Positions 35,773 to 46,017 of a DNA stretch of 47,200 nucleotides are shown piece by piece. The first letter of the stretch is position 1, and the number at the start of each line of letters is the position of its first letter. A program made the translations under genes and the position numbers. The stretch covers positions 1-47,200 of the forward strand of contig CALZTY010000015.1 in assembly GCA_945829225.1 (NCBI GenBank), read 5' to 3'. Origin of the DNA: an uncultured Bacteroidales bacterium (lineage in GTDB: Bacteria; Bacteroidota; Bacteroidia; Bacteroidales; Muribaculaceae). Below the pieces are notes generated by a model. That model was given only the letters and a program-made list of their open reading frames with translations. It had not been told where the DNA came from and made no database searches.

Positions 35773-36468
35773 ATGTTCCGTTTCAAGCAATTTGCCCTCT
35801 CTGACAGCCGATGCGGTATGAAAATCGGCACCGATGGGCTATTGCTTGGCGCCTGGGCTGGTAACGGCAAGGACTTCAAGTCGATTTGTGATATAGGTGC
35901 CGGCTGTGGCATCGTCGGATTGATGCTCGCTCAGCGTTTTGCCCATGCTCGTGTTACATTTGTCGAGAATAACCCCTCGGCGGCTCTTGACCTCGCTGAT
36001 AATATCGCCGCATCGCCTTGGAGCGACCGTTGCGCCACTGTCATCGACGATTTTGCTACGGTATCATTACCTGCGGTTGATATGATTGTTAGCAACCCGC
36101 CATTCTTCCTCACCGGCGAATTATCGCCCGTCGCCGAGCGTGCCGCAGCACGTCACGGTGAATCATTATCGCCGTTAACCTTAATTAACTATTCGAGAGA
36201 TGCGCTTGACCCTTCAGGTGTGCTCGCTATGATTGTGCCCGCCGAGCAATACGACTCCATTGTCGAGCACGCCGCATTTGCCGGACTCAACATTTCGCGC
36301 TTGTGCTATGTGGTCACCGCCCCCGGCAAGGAGCCCAAGCGGATGTTGATTGAACTCACGCCGGCTCAGGTTGTGTGCCGTCGCGAGCAATTGACTATCC
36401 GCGACACCTCCGGCCGCTTCACCGAGCAGTACTGCGCCTTAACCCGTGATTTTCACCTAAATATGTAA
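35773..36468 (+). CDS. trmN6: tRNA1(Val) (adenine-37-N6)-methyltransferase
   Basis: A class I SAM-dependent methyltransferase related to E. coli YfiC/TrmN6, which methylates A37 of tRNA-Val. The 231-residue protein has KIGTDGLLLGAW, the SAM-binding DIGAGCGIVGLMLA (about 40-53), a ribose-binding acidic residue in TFVENN and the catalytic NPPFF (about 111-115) typical of N6-adenine methyltransferases. Length fits the family. It is 6 bp after prfC, so RF3 and this tRNA modifier are probably co-expressed. Confidence 0.92.
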   Translation: MFRFKQFALSDSRCGMKIGTDGLLLGAWAGNGKDFKSICDIGAGCGIVGLMLAQRFAHARVTFVENNPSAALDLADNIAASPWSDRCATVIDDFATVSLPAVDMIVSNPPFFLTGELSPVAERAAARHGESLSPLTLINYSRDALDPSGVLAMIVPAEQYDSIVEHAAFAGLNISRLCYVVTAPGKEPKRMLIELTPAQVVCRREQLTIRDTSGRFTEQYCALTRDFHLNM

Positions 36469-36472
36469 TGAT

Positions 36473-37348
36473 ATGGCTGATATAAGATTTAACGTAACCC
36501 CGATGCAACGCATCCTCATGCTCGTTTTTACCTATGTGGTGGGGCTTGTGGTGGCTTCTATTCTGGGCTATGTGTTGTTGCGCATTGGCGGCGATGACCG
36601 CGCCGTGGCGATGATACGCATCGCTACCGTGTGCCAGGATATATTCATGTTGGTGTTGCCGGCTGTGGCTACCGCGGTGCTCACTTGCAACGACGCCGCC
36701 TCGCTCTTGGCGGTCAACAAGCGCCCGCAGCGCCCTATGATTGTTATGGCTATCATCACTATGGTGGTGTCGGCTCCCGCTATGTCTTATATCATCGACC
36801 TCAATGCCTCGATGACGCTGCCCGACTCGCTCGCCGGGCTCGAGCGCTCCTTGCGTGAGTTTGAGACAGAGGCTGCGGCTTCGGTGGAATTAGCCTTGGG
36901 CGCTCACACCATCCCCAACTTGGTGATGAGCCTGCTCATTGTCTCCATCCTTGCCGGATTTAGCGAGGAACTGTTCTTCCGCGGAGCACTTCAGCGCCTG
37001 TTGCAGTCGCTGCACATCTCCCCGGCTGCCGCTGTGTGGATTGCCGCCGCGATATTCAGCGCCATCCATATGCAGTTCTTCGGCTTTGTGCCGCGCATGT
37101 TGCTCGGCGCATTCTTCGGCTATTTGCTCTTGTGGTCGGGCTCGGTATGGGTGCCTATCATCGCCCATGCCTTCAACAATGCCATGTTTATCATCTTGCG
37201 CTACTTCACCGGAGAGGGCGATGTGCACGTCGGCGGCGAGGGCGCCGGTGTCGAGGTGGCTGCCGCTATCAGTGCCGTTCTTACCGCCGTGTGCCTTTAC
37301 ATGATGTGGCGCGCTCGTGTTACTATCAAATCTCAAGCATTACTATAA
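36473..37348 (+). CDS. CPBP family intramembrane glutamic metalloprotease
   Basis: A 291-residue polytopic membrane protein of the CPBP/Abi family. Family motifs are EELFFRGAL (motif 1, EExxxR, about 164-172), FSAIHMQFFGFVPRMLLG (motif 2 with His, about 194-211) and HAFNNAMF (motif 3 with His). These residues would form the metal- or water-binding active site of a membrane protease or prenyl endopeptidase-like enzyme. The substrate is unknown; some relatives are bacteriocin self-immunity proteins. It starts 4 bp after trmN6. Confidence 0.9.
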   Translation: MADIRFNVTPMQRILMLVFTYVVGLVVASILGYVLLRIGGDDRAVAMIRIATVCQDIFMLVLPAVATAVLTCNDAASLLAVNKRPQRPMIVMAIITMVVSAPAMSYIIDLNASMTLPDSLAGLERSLREFETEAAASVELALGAHTIPNLVMSLLIVSILAGFSEELFFRGALQRLLQSLHISPAAAVWIAAAIFSAIHMQFFGFVPRMLLGAFFGYLLLWSGSVWVPIIAHAFNNAMFIILRYFTGEGDVHVGGEGAGVEVAAAISAVLTAVCLYMMWRARVTIKSQALL

Positions 37349-37380
37349 CATTGTCTAATTAATACCTTCACAATCAATCT

Positions 37381-38454
37381 ATGAGTACAACTACCAAACC
37401 TCGACTCCATCACTTTGACATGCTCAAGGGCGTGGCGATTTTTCTCGTCGTGATGGGGCACGTTATCACCATGTGCATCCGCGAGGTGGATAGCACACCC
37501 TTATTCAAATTCATTGAACGTATCCACATGCCGCTATTCTTCTTTGTCAGCGGCTGGTTCACATATAAGTTGAGCGCCGAGGGGCGCATCGTCCTTCCGC
37601 CACTTGGTCAGCGAGCACTCCGCCTCTTGCTGCCTATGGTGGTCACGAGTTCGCTGTGGATATGGTACTTCCCTCATTCGGGTCTCCAATCGCCCATCAC
37701 TGCCACTTTCTCGGCTTTGTGGGCTGATTCGTTCAAGAATGGTTACTGGTTCACCTTGGTCCTCTTCGAACTTATCGTCATCTACATCCCCGTCGCAATG
37801 CTCTTGCAACGCTGCCGCTCGGCACTTGCTTCCGTCTTCGTTGTAGCCGCTGCATGGGCTATCTTGTTGGTGCTCTATGCCTATGTCGTGCCTGCCAATA
37901 TCAGCAACTATATTTCGCTTAACTGCATCGTGCAATTCTTCCCCATATATCTGTTCGGTGTGTTGGCGCGTCGCTATCGCGACGGCTTCAATAACCTCGT
38001 TCACAACACTTGGACTGCAACGGTCGCTATCCCGGTATTTATGGTGACTATGTATATGCTCAGTTGGCCCTGGGAGTTCGGCTTGCAAGGCATTCCCGTG
38101 CTGCTGGTTTATGCAGTGCTGTACATTTCGCTCTGCCTCATCGTTTATCCCTTGTTTGAGGCTTGGGGTAATCGCGCTTTTTCACCGGATGCCGCGCCCG
38201 TCACCAATCGAATCGCCCGCATATGGGAATACCTTGGTACTCAGAGCCTTGGCATATATTTGTTGCACTACTTCTTCTTATTTCCTATGGGCGATTTAAT
38301 TCGTCCCACACTCGTCTCGCTCAACCTCTCATTGGTGCCCATGACTCTCGTGGCGGCTTTCACCGCGGCTTGCATCATTTTGGTCGTCTTATTTGTTATA
38401 AAAGTGATAAGCCTCTCGCGCCTGTGGGGCATTGTACTTATAGGAAATAAATAA
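37381..38454 (+). CDS. Acyltransferase family 3 membrane protein
   Basis: A 357-residue integral membrane protein with about ten predicted helices. The N-terminal HHFDMLKGVAIFLVVMGHV carries the conserved Asp/Lys and His, and RIHMPLFFFVSGW is the second family signature. Such enzymes O-acylate (often O-acetylate) sugars of surface glycans or lipids. The context with gmd and fcl suggests a surface polysaccharide role, but this is inference. It starts 32 bp after the CPBP gene. Confidence 0.9.
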   Translation: MSTTTKPRLHHFDMLKGVAIFLVVMGHVITMCIREVDSTPLFKFIERIHMPLFFFVSGWFTYKLSAEGRIVLPPLGQRALRLLLPMVVTSSLWIWYFPHSGLQSPITATFSALWADSFKNGYWFTLVLFELIVIYIPVAMLLQRCRSALASVFVVAAAWAILLVLYAYVVPANISNYISLNCIVQFFPIYLFGVLARRYRDGFNNLVHNTWTATVAIPVFMVTMYMLSWPWEFGLQGIPVLLVYAVLYISLCLIVYPLFEAWGNRAFSPDAAPVTNRIARIWEYLGTQSLGIYLLHYFFLFPMGDLIRPTLVSLNLSLVPMTLVAAFTAACIILVVLFVIKVISLSRLWGIVLIGNK

Positions 38455-38455
38455 T

Positions 38456-39154
38456 ATGGATTTTAGCGGCAACATAGCATTGGCATTTGACCTCGACGAC
38501 ACTCTGTACGACGAGCGCGACTATGCGCGCGCTTGCATCGCCAATGTGGCTCGTCACTGCGCCGAGGCTTTTGGCTCTGATGCCATTCGCCTCGAGGCTG
38601 ATATGCTTGCCGCTCCCAATCCCTACGATGGCTTGCACGGTACAATAGGCGACAAACTGCCCATTGATGCTTTCCTCAAGATTTATCGCGCTACCGAGCC
38701 GGCTTCTCTGCCCCTGCGCGAGGATGCCCGTCGCTTGCTCGAGGTGCTCGCTCGTTGCCCGCATATCCCTGTCTACCTCATCACCGATGGTCGCTGCCAC
38801 GGTCAGTATGCTAAGATTAACGCTCTGGGTATCACTGACTTATTCACACCCGAGCGCATCATCATAAGTGAGGCTATTGGCTTCGACAAGCACACTCCAA
38901 TGCCTTTTGTCACTGCCATGGCTCGCGAAAACCGACACTCGGGCTGGTACTACATCGGCGACAATCTCGCCAAGGATTTTTATTGGCCTCGACGACTCGG
39001 TTGGTCCACCTTTATGGTCACCGACCGCGGGCGTAATGTACATCCTCAGCCGCCGCTCAAAAATATCGCTCCGGAGTACCGTCCGGATTTTGTAATTGAT
39101 TCTTTAGATTATTTAACATCTCAAATATGCCAATCGCTCTCATTACAGGTATAA
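38456..39154 (+). CDS. HAD superfamily hydrolase
   Basis: A 232-residue haloacid dehalogenase-like phosphatase. The nucleophile motif is [11 protein letters not shown] (Asp12, Asp14), motif II is VYLITDGRC and motif IV is [20 protein letters not shown], with the conserved Gly-Asp pair. It probably dephosphorylates a small phosphorylated metabolite; the substrate cannot be told. It starts 1 bp after the acyltransferase stop and overlaps gmd by 28 bp in another frame, a longer overlap than usual for this window. Confidence 0.88.
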   Translation: MDFSGNIALAFDLDDTLYDERDYARACIANVARHCAEAFGSDAIRLEADMLAAPNPYDGLHGTIGDKLPIDAFLKIYRATEPASLPLREDARRLLEVLARCPHIPVYLITDGRCHGQYAKINALGITDLFTPERIIISEAIGFDKHTPMPFVTAMARENRHSGWYYIGDNLAKDFYWPRRLGWSTFMVTDRGRNVHPQPPLKNIAPEYRPDFVIDSLDYLTSQICQSLSLQV

Positions 39155-40185
39155 CGGGTCAAGATGGCTCGTTCCTCGCCGAATTTCTCCTTGAAAAAGG
39201 CTACGAAGTTCACGGTATCATTCGTCGCAGTTCGTCATTCAACACCGCCCGCATCGAGCATCTTTATCTCGACGAGTGGGTGCGCGATATGCACCAACGT
39301 CGCTTGCTCACCCTCCACTGGGGCGACATGACCGACTCGTCGTCGCTCATCCGCATCATCGGACAAGTCAAGCCCGACGAAATTTACAACCTCGCCGCGC
39401 AGAGCCATGTCAAGGTATCGTTCGACGTACCCGAGTATACCGCCGATGCCGATGCCGTGGGTGTCTTGCGACTCCTCGAGGCTGTCCGCATCCTCGGCAT
39501 GGAGCACTCTTGCCGCATTTACCAGGCTTCGACTTCCGAACTCTTCGGCAAGGTCGCCGAGGTGCCGCAAAGCGAGACCACTCCCTTCCACCCGCGCTCG
39601 CCTTATTCGGTGGCAAAACTCTATGCCTACTGGATCATGAAGAATTATCGCGAAAGTTACGGCATGTTCACCGCCAACGGCATTCTTTTCAATCACGAGA
39701 GCGAGCGCCGCGGCGAAAATTTCGTTACGCGCAAGATTACCCTTGCCGCCGCTCGTATTCGCCACGGCTTGCAGGATAAGTTATATCTCGGCAACCTCAA
39801 TGCCATGCGCGACTGGGGTTATGCCCGCGATTATGTCGAGTGCATGTGGCTCATCCTCCAGCAGCCCGAGCCCGACGACTTCGTGGTCGCCACCGGCGAG
39901 TATCACTCGGTGCGCGAGTTCACCACTCTGGCTTTTGAGCGCGTGGGTGTCACCCTGCGCTGGGAGGGTGAGGGAATCAACGAGAAGGGTATCGACACTG
40001 CCACCGGGCGTGTCCTCGTCGAGGTCGACCCGCGCTTCTTCCGCCCCGCCGAGGTCGAGCAACTCCTCGGCAATCCCGACAAGGCACGCCGTGTCCTCGG
40101 CTGGAATCCGCGCAAAACTTCTTTCCAAGAATTAGTAAACATTATGGTAGATGCCGATATGGCTTTAGTCGCTAAATCCAAATGA
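39127..40185 (+). CDS. gmd: GDP-mannose 4,6-dehydratase
   Basis: Gmd converts GDP-D-mannose to GDP-4-keto-6-deoxy-mannose, the first step to GDP-L-fucose. The 352-residue SDR protein has the NADP-binding [15 protein letters not shown] (7-21), [27 protein letters not shown], the catalytic [12 protein letters not shown] and [16 protein letters not shown]. It is translationally coupled to fcl (ATGA at 40182), which completes the pathway. In gut Bacteroides this pathway supplies fucose for capsules and glycoproteins. Confidence 0.97.
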   Translation: MPIALITGITGQDGSFLAEFLLEKGYEVHGIIRRSSSFNTARIEHLYLDEWVRDMHQRRLLTLHWGDMTDSSSLIRIIGQVKPDEIYNLAAQSHVKVSFDVPEYTADADAVGVLRLLEAVRILGMEHSCRIYQASTSELFGKVAEVPQSETTPFHPRSPYSVAKLYAYWIMKNYRESYGMFTANGILFNHESERRGENFVTRKITLAAARIRHGLQDKLYLGNLNAMRDWGYARDYVECMWLILQQPEPDDFVVATGEYHSVREFTTLAFERVGVTLRWEGEGINEKGIDTATGRVLVEVDPRFFRPAEVEQLLGNPDKARRVLGWNPRKTSFQELVNIMVDADMALVAKSK

Positions 40186-41261
40186 CAATAGATAAAAACG
40201 CTAAAATTTATGTCGCCGGGCACCGCGGGTTGGTCGGCTCGGCTATCATGGCTAACCTTAAGCAGCGCGGCTTCACCAATGTTATCGGTCGCACTCATGC
40301 CGAACTCGACCTCCTCGACCCCGTGGCTGTCGAGGCTTTCTTCGATGCCGAGAAGCCTCAGTTGGTAGTCCTCGCCGCCGCTCATGTCGGCGGCATCATG
40401 GCTAACTCGATTTATCGCGCCGATTTTATCTACCAAAATCTCCAAATCCAGCAAAATGTCATCGGCTCGGCTTGGCGCCACGGTGTCAAGAAGTTACTCT
40501 TCCTCGGCTCCACTTGCATATATCCTCGCGAGGCTCCTCAGCCCATCCCCGAGGACGCACTCCTCACTTCGCCTCTCGAGTACACCAATGAGCCATATGC
40601 CATCGCCAAAATTGCCGGGCTGAAACTATGCGAATCCCTCAACCTCCAATATGGCACCGATTACATTGCCGTGATGCCAACCAACCTGTATGGTCCGCGC
40701 GACAATTTCGACTTGGTTAATAGCCATGTCCTGCCGGCGATGATGCGCAAGATGCACCTCGCACGCCTGCTCAACGAGGGTGACCTCGAGGGCTTGCGCA
40801 CCGACTTCGCTCGCCGTCCTCTCCGCGATTTTGATGCCTCGACGGCTTCGCTCGACGATTTCAAGGAGGTCCTCAGCCGCTTCGGCATTACTCCTTCTTC
40901 GCTCACCCTCTGGGGCTCCGGTACTCCTCTGCGCGAGTTCCTCTGGAGCGAGGATATGGCTGACGCTTCGGTTCACGTCCTTCTCAACGTCTCGTTCGCC
41001 GACCTTTGCCATGGCAAGGAGGTCCGCAATACACATATTAATATTGGTACAGGCATCGAGCACACCATCGCTCAAGTCGCCGAGATGATTCGTGCCACTG
41101 TAGGCTACTGCGGCGAAATCCGTTGGGATGCCTCCAAGCCCGATGGCACCATGCGCAAACTCTGCGACGTCTCCAAATTACATTCGCTCGGCTGGCATCA
41201 CACCATCGACCTTGCCGACGGTATCACTCGCCTATATTCGTGGTATAAATCTCAATCTTGA
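40182..41261 (+). CDS. fcl: GDP-L-fucose synthase
   Basis: Fcl (WcaG) epimerises and reduces the Gmd product to GDP-L-fucose. The 359-residue SDR protein has [42 protein letters not shown] and the catalytic [14 protein letters not shown] (Tyr-x3-Lys). It is somewhat longer than the E. coli enzyme (321), with an extra segment around residues 205-235 ([16 protein letters not shown]). It overlaps gmd upstream and the convergent recQ by 10 bp. Confidence 0.96.
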   Translation: MTIDKNAKIYVAGHRGLVGSAIMANLKQRGFTNVIGRTHAELDLLDPVAVEAFFDAEKPQLVVLAAAHVGGIMANSIYRADFIYQNLQIQQNVIGSAWRHGVKKLLFLGSTCIYPREAPQPIPEDALLTSPLEYTNEPYAIAKIAGLKLCESLNLQYGTDYIAVMPTNLYGPRDNFDLVNSHVLPAMMRKMHLARLLNEGDLEGLRTDFARRPLRDFDASTASLDDFKEVLSRFGITPSSLTLWGSGTPLREFLWSEDMADASVHVLLNVSFADLCHGKEVRNTHINIGTGIEHTIAQVAEMIRATVGYCGEIRWDASKPDGTMRKLCDVSKLHSLGWHHTIDLADGITRLYSWYKSQS

Positions 41262-43153
41262 CTGTAGATTCCGTCACGATAGATTAGTTCGCCGGCATCC
41301 ACACGCTCGCGCAGTATTTTTATCACTTCTGAGGCATTGCTGCCCCAGCGACGGTGTATTTCGCTCAGCGTCAAGCCTCTACCGGTAGCAAAGAACGAGT
41401 CGATTTGTGCTTCAAAGTCGACTCTCCGTACCTCGACTCGCCGCTCTCGCGTTGTCTCACGGCAAATATCACACTTGCCGCAGTCTCCCGTATTGGTGTC
41501 GCCAAAGTATTCCAGCATACGGTGCACACGGCAACCGGTGTCGTTGAATACATAGTCGCGCATAGCCTCGACACGTGCCTGTGCTCGCTCCAACTGCACT
41601 TCATATACCTCGCGAGGTATCACCACTCGCTTGGTCTCCTCGCGCCGCGTCGGAAAATATATGTAGGGAAGTCGCCGCTTGGGTATGTATTGTATCAATT
41701 TCATTCGTGCCATCGACAGCAACGCTTGATACACATCTTCTTCGGCTATCGAGGTAAGAAAGGCTATCCGGGTCTCGTCGATGGGCACAAAGTCGGCAAA
41801 AATACCGGTATACTGGCGCATAATGCACTCCATCACAGCGTCTTCGGTCTTGGGTAAGTCGATATTGTAAAACTCATGGCGGTCGGCAACGACCATGATG
41901 CGAGAGCGCGATCCCATCTCCTCGCCCCATTCGATGAGTCCGGCTCGTGCAAGTATCGACAGCGCCGATGCCACGGTGCGTGGGCGTTGCTTGTGCAGCA
42001 GGCAAAATGCTTCAAAATTGAATTCATACAGCCGATTGTAGCCCTCACCGAGAGCCACATTCAGGAATACGCACGCTTTCTCGTATATTTCGCTGATATA
42101 TTTGCGTGGCGGAAATTCGTCATTCAGCCGGCGCTTGAGTTGTGCCTTGTCGGCAGTCACTGCCAACAGCACGGCATACGATGGCAGCCCGTCGCGACCG
42201 GCACGCCCCGCTTCTTGGTAATATTCTTCCAGCGACGACGGCACGTCGTAGTGCACCACCAAGCGCACATCGGGCTTGTCAATGCCCATGCCGAAGGCGT
42301 TCGTGGCGACTATCACCCTGATTTCGCCGCTCATCCACAAGTCTTGTTGCTCATTCTTGTCCTCTGCCATCATGCCTGCATGGTAGAAGCCCGAGGGTAT
42401 CCCCTGGTCCTTGAGCCATTGCGCTATCACCGCGGTGCGGCGGCGCGAACGCACATATACGATGGCTGTCCCAGAGGTGTGCTGCAATATGTGCAGGAGC
42501 ATGGCATCCTTATCGATGGCATCGCAGCGTCGCACCACATAACTGATGTTGTCGCGGGTGAAACTCCGCGAATAGATGGCATGCTCGCGCATCTCCAATT
42601 TGTCGGCGATGTCGGCGACCACCGCCGGGGTGGCTGATGCCGTCAATGCCAATACCGGCGCAGCCGGGTAGGTGGCGCGTAAGTTCTTGATTTTTAAATA
42701 GGAGGGTCTGAAGTCGTAGCCCCATTGCGAGATACAGTGAGACTCGTCGACCACGATGAGCGATACCTTCACCGTGGCTATGCTCGCCACAAATTCGGGC
42801 ACCGCTATGCGCTCGGGCGACAGATATAGCAATTTGAGTTTACCCAAGCGCAACTTGTCGAAGGTCAGCGTCATCTCGTGGCGCGTCATCGCCGAGTGAA
42901 GACACCCTGCTGCTATGTTGCGCCGCCGCAGGTTGTCCACCTGGTCCTTCATCAGCGATATTAGTGGCGTCACAACTATCGTGACGCCCTCGAGCATCAG
43001 CGCCGGCACCTGGAAGGTGATGGATTTACCTCCGCCTGTCGGCAGTAGCCCTATGGTGTCGCGCCCCTCCAGCACAGATTGGATTATCTCTGCCTGGCAC
43101 TCGCGAAATGAGTCATAGTCCCAATATTTCTTGAGGACTTGCTGTGGGGTCAT
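41252..43153 (-). CDS. recQ: ATP-dependent DNA helicase RecQ
   Basis: A 633-residue superfamily 2 helicase that unwinds DNA in recombination and fork repair. Walker A is GLLPTGGGKS (35-44), the DExH box is DESH (136-139) with the aromatic-rich loop SQWGYDFRPSY, and motif VI is YYQEAGRAGRDG. The RQC region has the zinc cysteines in GCRVHRM and GDCGKCDIC, followed by a winged helix. A clear HRDC domain is not seen. It shares one base with the recJ stop (TGATG), so RecQ and RecJ, which act together in RecF-pathway resection, are coupled. Confidence 0.95.
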   Translation of the reverse strand: MTPQQVLKKYWDYDSFRECQAEIIQSVLEGRDTIGLLPTGGGKSITFQVPALMLEGVTIVVTPLISLMKDQVDNLRRRNIAAGCLHSAMTRHEMTLTFDKLRLGKLKLLYLSPERIAVPEFVASIATVKVSLIVVDESHCISQWGYDFRPSYLKIKNLRATYPAAPVLALTASATPAVVADIADKLEMREHAIYSRSFTRDNISYVVRRCDAIDKDAMLLHILQHTSGTAIVYVRSRRRTAVIAQWLKDQGIPSGFYHAGMMAEDKNEQQDLWMSGEIRVIVATNAFGMGIDKPDVRLVVHYDVPSSLEEYYQEAGRAGRDGLPSYAVLLAVTADKAQLKRRLNDEFPPRKYISEIYEKACVFLNVALGEGYNRLYEFNFEAFCLLHKQRPRTVASALSILARAGLIEWGEEMGSRSRIMVVADRHEFYNIDLPKTEDAVMECIMRQYTGIFADFVPIDETRIAFLTSIAEEDVYQALLSMARMKLIQYIPKRRLPYIYFPTRREETKRVVIPREVYEVQLERAQARVEAMRDYVFNDTGCRVHRMLEYFGDTNTGDCGKCDICRETTRERRVEVRRVDFEAQIDSFFATGRGLTLSEIHRRWGSNASEVIKILRERVDAGELIYRDGIYSQD

Positions 43154-44889
43154 CAGTCGGTCTCGTTGGAGGTGCGTATCTGCTTGACGAGTAATTGCAA
43201 TGTCGAGGTGGCATTGTGATGCTTGTTCTCCTCGATGGTGTAGCAGATATTGAAGGGCTTGCCGGCATGGATGTAGTCGAAGTACCGCGCCATATTGAAG
43301 GCTATGCCGTTGATTACCTTGCCCGAGGTATCATCGACCAACTCCAACTTGATGTGCTCCAGGTGCTTGCCCACCAACATGCTGGTGCCAAAGTCCTTGA
43401 CGTTGCGCGTGCAGAATGTAGGCTTTTGGTTGCCGGGCCCGTAGGGGTTGAATAGCCGCAGTGTCGATATAAATTCGGGCGTTATTTGGGCGAAATTGAG
43501 GAACGCATCAATGTCTATCACCGGGGTCTGCTGCTCGGGCAGGATATGCTCCGACACATACTGCTCAAATCGACGTGTGAACTCGGGAATATTCTCCTCC
43601 TTGAGCGACAAGCCCACGGCATAGGGGTGACCGCCGAAATTTTCCAACAAATCGCGTGACGAGTCGATGGCTTTATAAATATCGAAGCCTTGCACCGAGC
43701 GCGACGACCCTGTCGCCAAGCCGTTGGCAAAGGTCAGCACCACCGAGGGCTTGTAGTACAATTCGGTGAGGCGCGATGCCACGATGCCTATGATGCCCTT
43801 GTGCCAGTCTTTGTTGTAGATGACGATGGATTTCTTGGGCGAATACATCTCGCCACGCTGCTCCAAGATGGCATTTGCCTCATCGGTAATGCGCTTGTCG
43901 AGTTCTTTGCGGTCTTTGTTGTATTGGTCGATGGCGAGGCTCTTGGCTGCTGCATCCTTGCTGTCGCGTGCCACCAGCAGTTCCACGGCTTCGCGTCCGC
44001 TCTGCATGCGTCCCGATGCGTTGATGCGAGGTCCTATCTTGAATATCACATCAGAGATTGTGATTTCCTTGCCACCCAAGCCACAGGTGCGGATGATGGC
44101 TCGCAGACCCAGATTAGGATTGGTATTCAGGCGCTTAACGCCCATATATGCCATCACGCGGTTCTCGTCGACCATCGGCACGATGTCGGCGGCGATGGAT
44201 ACCGCCACCAAGTCGAGCATGCACTCCAACTCGGCGGTACTGATACCGTTGGATATGGAGAAGGCTTGCATCAGTTTGTAACCCACGCCGCAGCCCGAGA
44301 GGTGTCGGCAAGGGTAGGTCGAACCCTCCAATTTGGGATTCAAAATAGCCACAGCCGGCGGCAGGGTATCGTCGGGCACATGGTGGTCGCAGATGATGAA
44401 GTCGATACCGCGGCTCTTGGCATACTCTATCTCGTCGATGGCTTTGATGCCGCAGTCGAGGATGATTATCAACTTCACCCCCTCGTCGGCGGCATTGTCG
44501 ATTATTTGGCGCGATATGCCATAGCCCTCGTCGTAGCGTGTGGGAATGTAAAAGTCAATCTCAGAATAAAAATTCTGCAAATACCGGTACACCAGGGCAA
44601 CTGCTGTGGTGCCATCTACATCGTAGTCGCCATATACCAGGATTTTTTCTTTCGAGCCCATCGCGCGGTTGATGCGGTCCACCGCCTTGTCCATGTCGGG
44701 CATTAGGAAAGGGTCGTGGAGGTCACGCAACGACGGATGAAAGAATTTCTCGGCTTGTTCGACCGACGTGATGCCACGCTGCACGAGCAATTCCGACACC
44801 GGCGTACAATTGGCGTAGCGTCGTGCCAGTTCGCTCTCTAATTTCTGCTCCTCACTGGTGAGTGGTAGATAATTCCATTTGCGTGTCAT
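43153..44889 (-). CDS. recJ: Single-stranded-DNA-specific exonuclease RecJ
   Basis: A 578-residue DHH-family 5'-3' exonuclease for resection and mismatch repair. Motif I is YGDYDVDGTTA (Asp88, Asp90, Asp92), motif II lies near DCGIKA, motif III is CDHHVPDD, and the DHHA1 domain has GGHPYAVGLSL. A C-terminal OB fold follows. Length is typical for RecJ. It is downstream of an MscS channel gene (27-bp gap) and coupled to recQ. Confidence 0.95.
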   Translation of the reverse strand: MTRKWNYLPLTSEEQKLESELARRYANCTPVSELLVQRGITSVEQAEKFFHPSLRDLHDPFLMPDMDKAVDRINRAMGSKEKILVYGDYDVDGTTAVALVYRYLQNFYSEIDFYIPTRYDEGYGISRQIIDNAADEGVKLIIILDCGIKAIDEIEYAKSRGIDFIICDHHVPDDTLPPAVAILNPKLEGSTYPCRHLSGCGVGYKLMQAFSISNGISTAELECMLDLVAVSIAADIVPMVDENRVMAYMGVKRLNTNPNLGLRAIIRTCGLGGKEITISDVIFKIGPRINASGRMQSGREAVELLVARDSKDAAAKSLAIDQYNKDRKELDKRITDEANAILEQRGEMYSPKKSIVIYNKDWHKGIIGIVASRLTELYYKPSVVLTFANGLATGSSRSVQGFDIYKAIDSSRDLLENFGGHPYAVGLSLKEENIPEFTRRFEQYVSEHILPEQQTPVIDIDAFLNFAQITPEFISTLRLFNPYGPGNQKPTFCTRNVKDFGTSMLVGKHLEHIKLELVDDTSGKVINGIAFNMARYFDYIHAGKPFNICYTIEENKHHNATSTLQLLVKQIRTSNETD

Positions 44890-44916
44890 ATATTAGTTCT
44901 TTTTTTGTTGCGTGAC

Positions 44917-46017
44917 CTATTCATCCTTGCCATGGATGTGTACATCTAATTGCGGGAACGGGAAGTGGATGCCACATTTTGGCAACTCGTTGTAGAAGCG
45001 CTCGTTCATGTCGTAGTAGACGCCCCAATAGTCGGCGGTGCTCACCCAGGCGCGAGCCTTCAACTCTACGGCATTGGCTCCGAGGTTCTCTACTACCACT
45101 ACCGGCGAGCGGTCGGGGCGTACTTTCAGCGCCGCAATTTCTTCGCGTTGCTTTTCCTTCCATTGCTCCACTTTTTTGCGATGATGCCTGAATATGCGCC
45201 CCCAGAAGCCTTGCTTTGCCGGAGCTTCGGGTTCTTCGGGCTCTTCCATGTCTTTCAACAAGTCGTCGACCGCGGCTATCGGCTCATCGGTGTATTGCTT
45301 CACCACGCGCTCGTCTCCAAGGAGTATGCGCAGGATTTCACCTCGAGCCGTGTCCACACTGTCGCCATAGGAGATGGTGATGCTCCAGTCCACACGACGA
45401 TACATCTCGCGCGAATAATTGTTCACCGAGCCCGTCGACAGGCTGCCGTTGGGGATATTTATCGACTTATTGTCGGGGGTGACTATGATGGTGGCAAATA
45501 TTTGTATCTCTTTTACTGTGCCCGCAAAGCCTTGTGCCTCAATGTAATCGCCCACTCGGTAGGGCTTGAGCAACAAGATGAGCACGCCGCCGGCAAAGTT
45601 TTGCAACGTCCCGCTCAGAGCCATACCTACAGCAACACCGGCTGAGGCAAACAACGCCAGGAACGACGATGTCTCGATGCCCAAGATGCCTATGACGGTG
45701 ACTATGAGGATGAAGTACATCACGATGCGCACAAAACTCAGCACAAATGTGGAGAGTGAGTGGTCGACACGTCGGCGCAACATGATGCGCGTCACCATAT
45801 TGTACAGTTTGCGTATGATGAACTTGCCGATGTAGAACACCGTGACGGCTATCAACAGGTTGATTGCCAGCGATACTATGCCGGTGATAAAGCGGTTGAT
45901 CAGTTCGTCGACAGGCAGGCTCTTGAGCACGCTCAAGTCCTCATGTACATTGGGTACCGAGTCGGGCAAGGCGGGTAGGGTGCTCTGGATATATTGTATA
46001 AGATTTATCATTGTCAT
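44917..46017 (-). CDS. Mechanosensitive ion channel, MscS family
   Basis: A 366-residue small-conductance mechanosensitive channel that releases osmolytes on hypo-osmotic shock. Membrane helices lie at about 43-67 and 91-113. The pore-lining TM3 is SSFLALFASAGVAVGMALSG continuing to LILLLKPYRVGDYIE (about 117-160), with the Ala/Gly packing pattern of MscS. A cytoplasmic beta domain and an alpha-beta domain follow. Between them a charged segment (about 250-295) is longer than in the E. coli protein. The start overlaps the clostripain stop (ATGA). Confidence 0.93.
   Translation of the reverse strand: MTMINLIQYIQSTLPALPDSVPNVHEDLSVLKSLPVDELINRFITGIVSLAINLLIAVTVFYIGKFIIRKLYNMVTRIMLRRRVDHSLSTFVLSFVRIVMYFILIVTVIGILGIETSSFLALFASAGVAVGMALSGTLQNFAGGVLILLLKPYRVGDYIEAQGFAGTVKEIQIFATIIVTPDNKSINIPNGSLSTGSVNNYSREMYRRVDWSITISYGDSVDTARGEILRILLGDERVVKQYTDEPIAAVDDLLKDMEEPEEPEAPAKQGFWGRIFRHHRKKVEQWKEKQREEIAALKVRPDRSPVVVVENLGANAVELKARAWVSTADYWGVYYDMNERFYNELPKCGIHFPFPQLDVHIHGKDE

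Noticed and set aside
34195-35790. Minus-strand open frame (531 codons) opposite prfC
   Set aside because: It is complementary to a complete RF3 with all G motifs; it has no domain of its own and is a codon-bias shadow.
43690-44706. Plus-strand open frame opposite recJ
   Set aside because: Antisense to clear DHH motifs of RecJ; no independent evidence.
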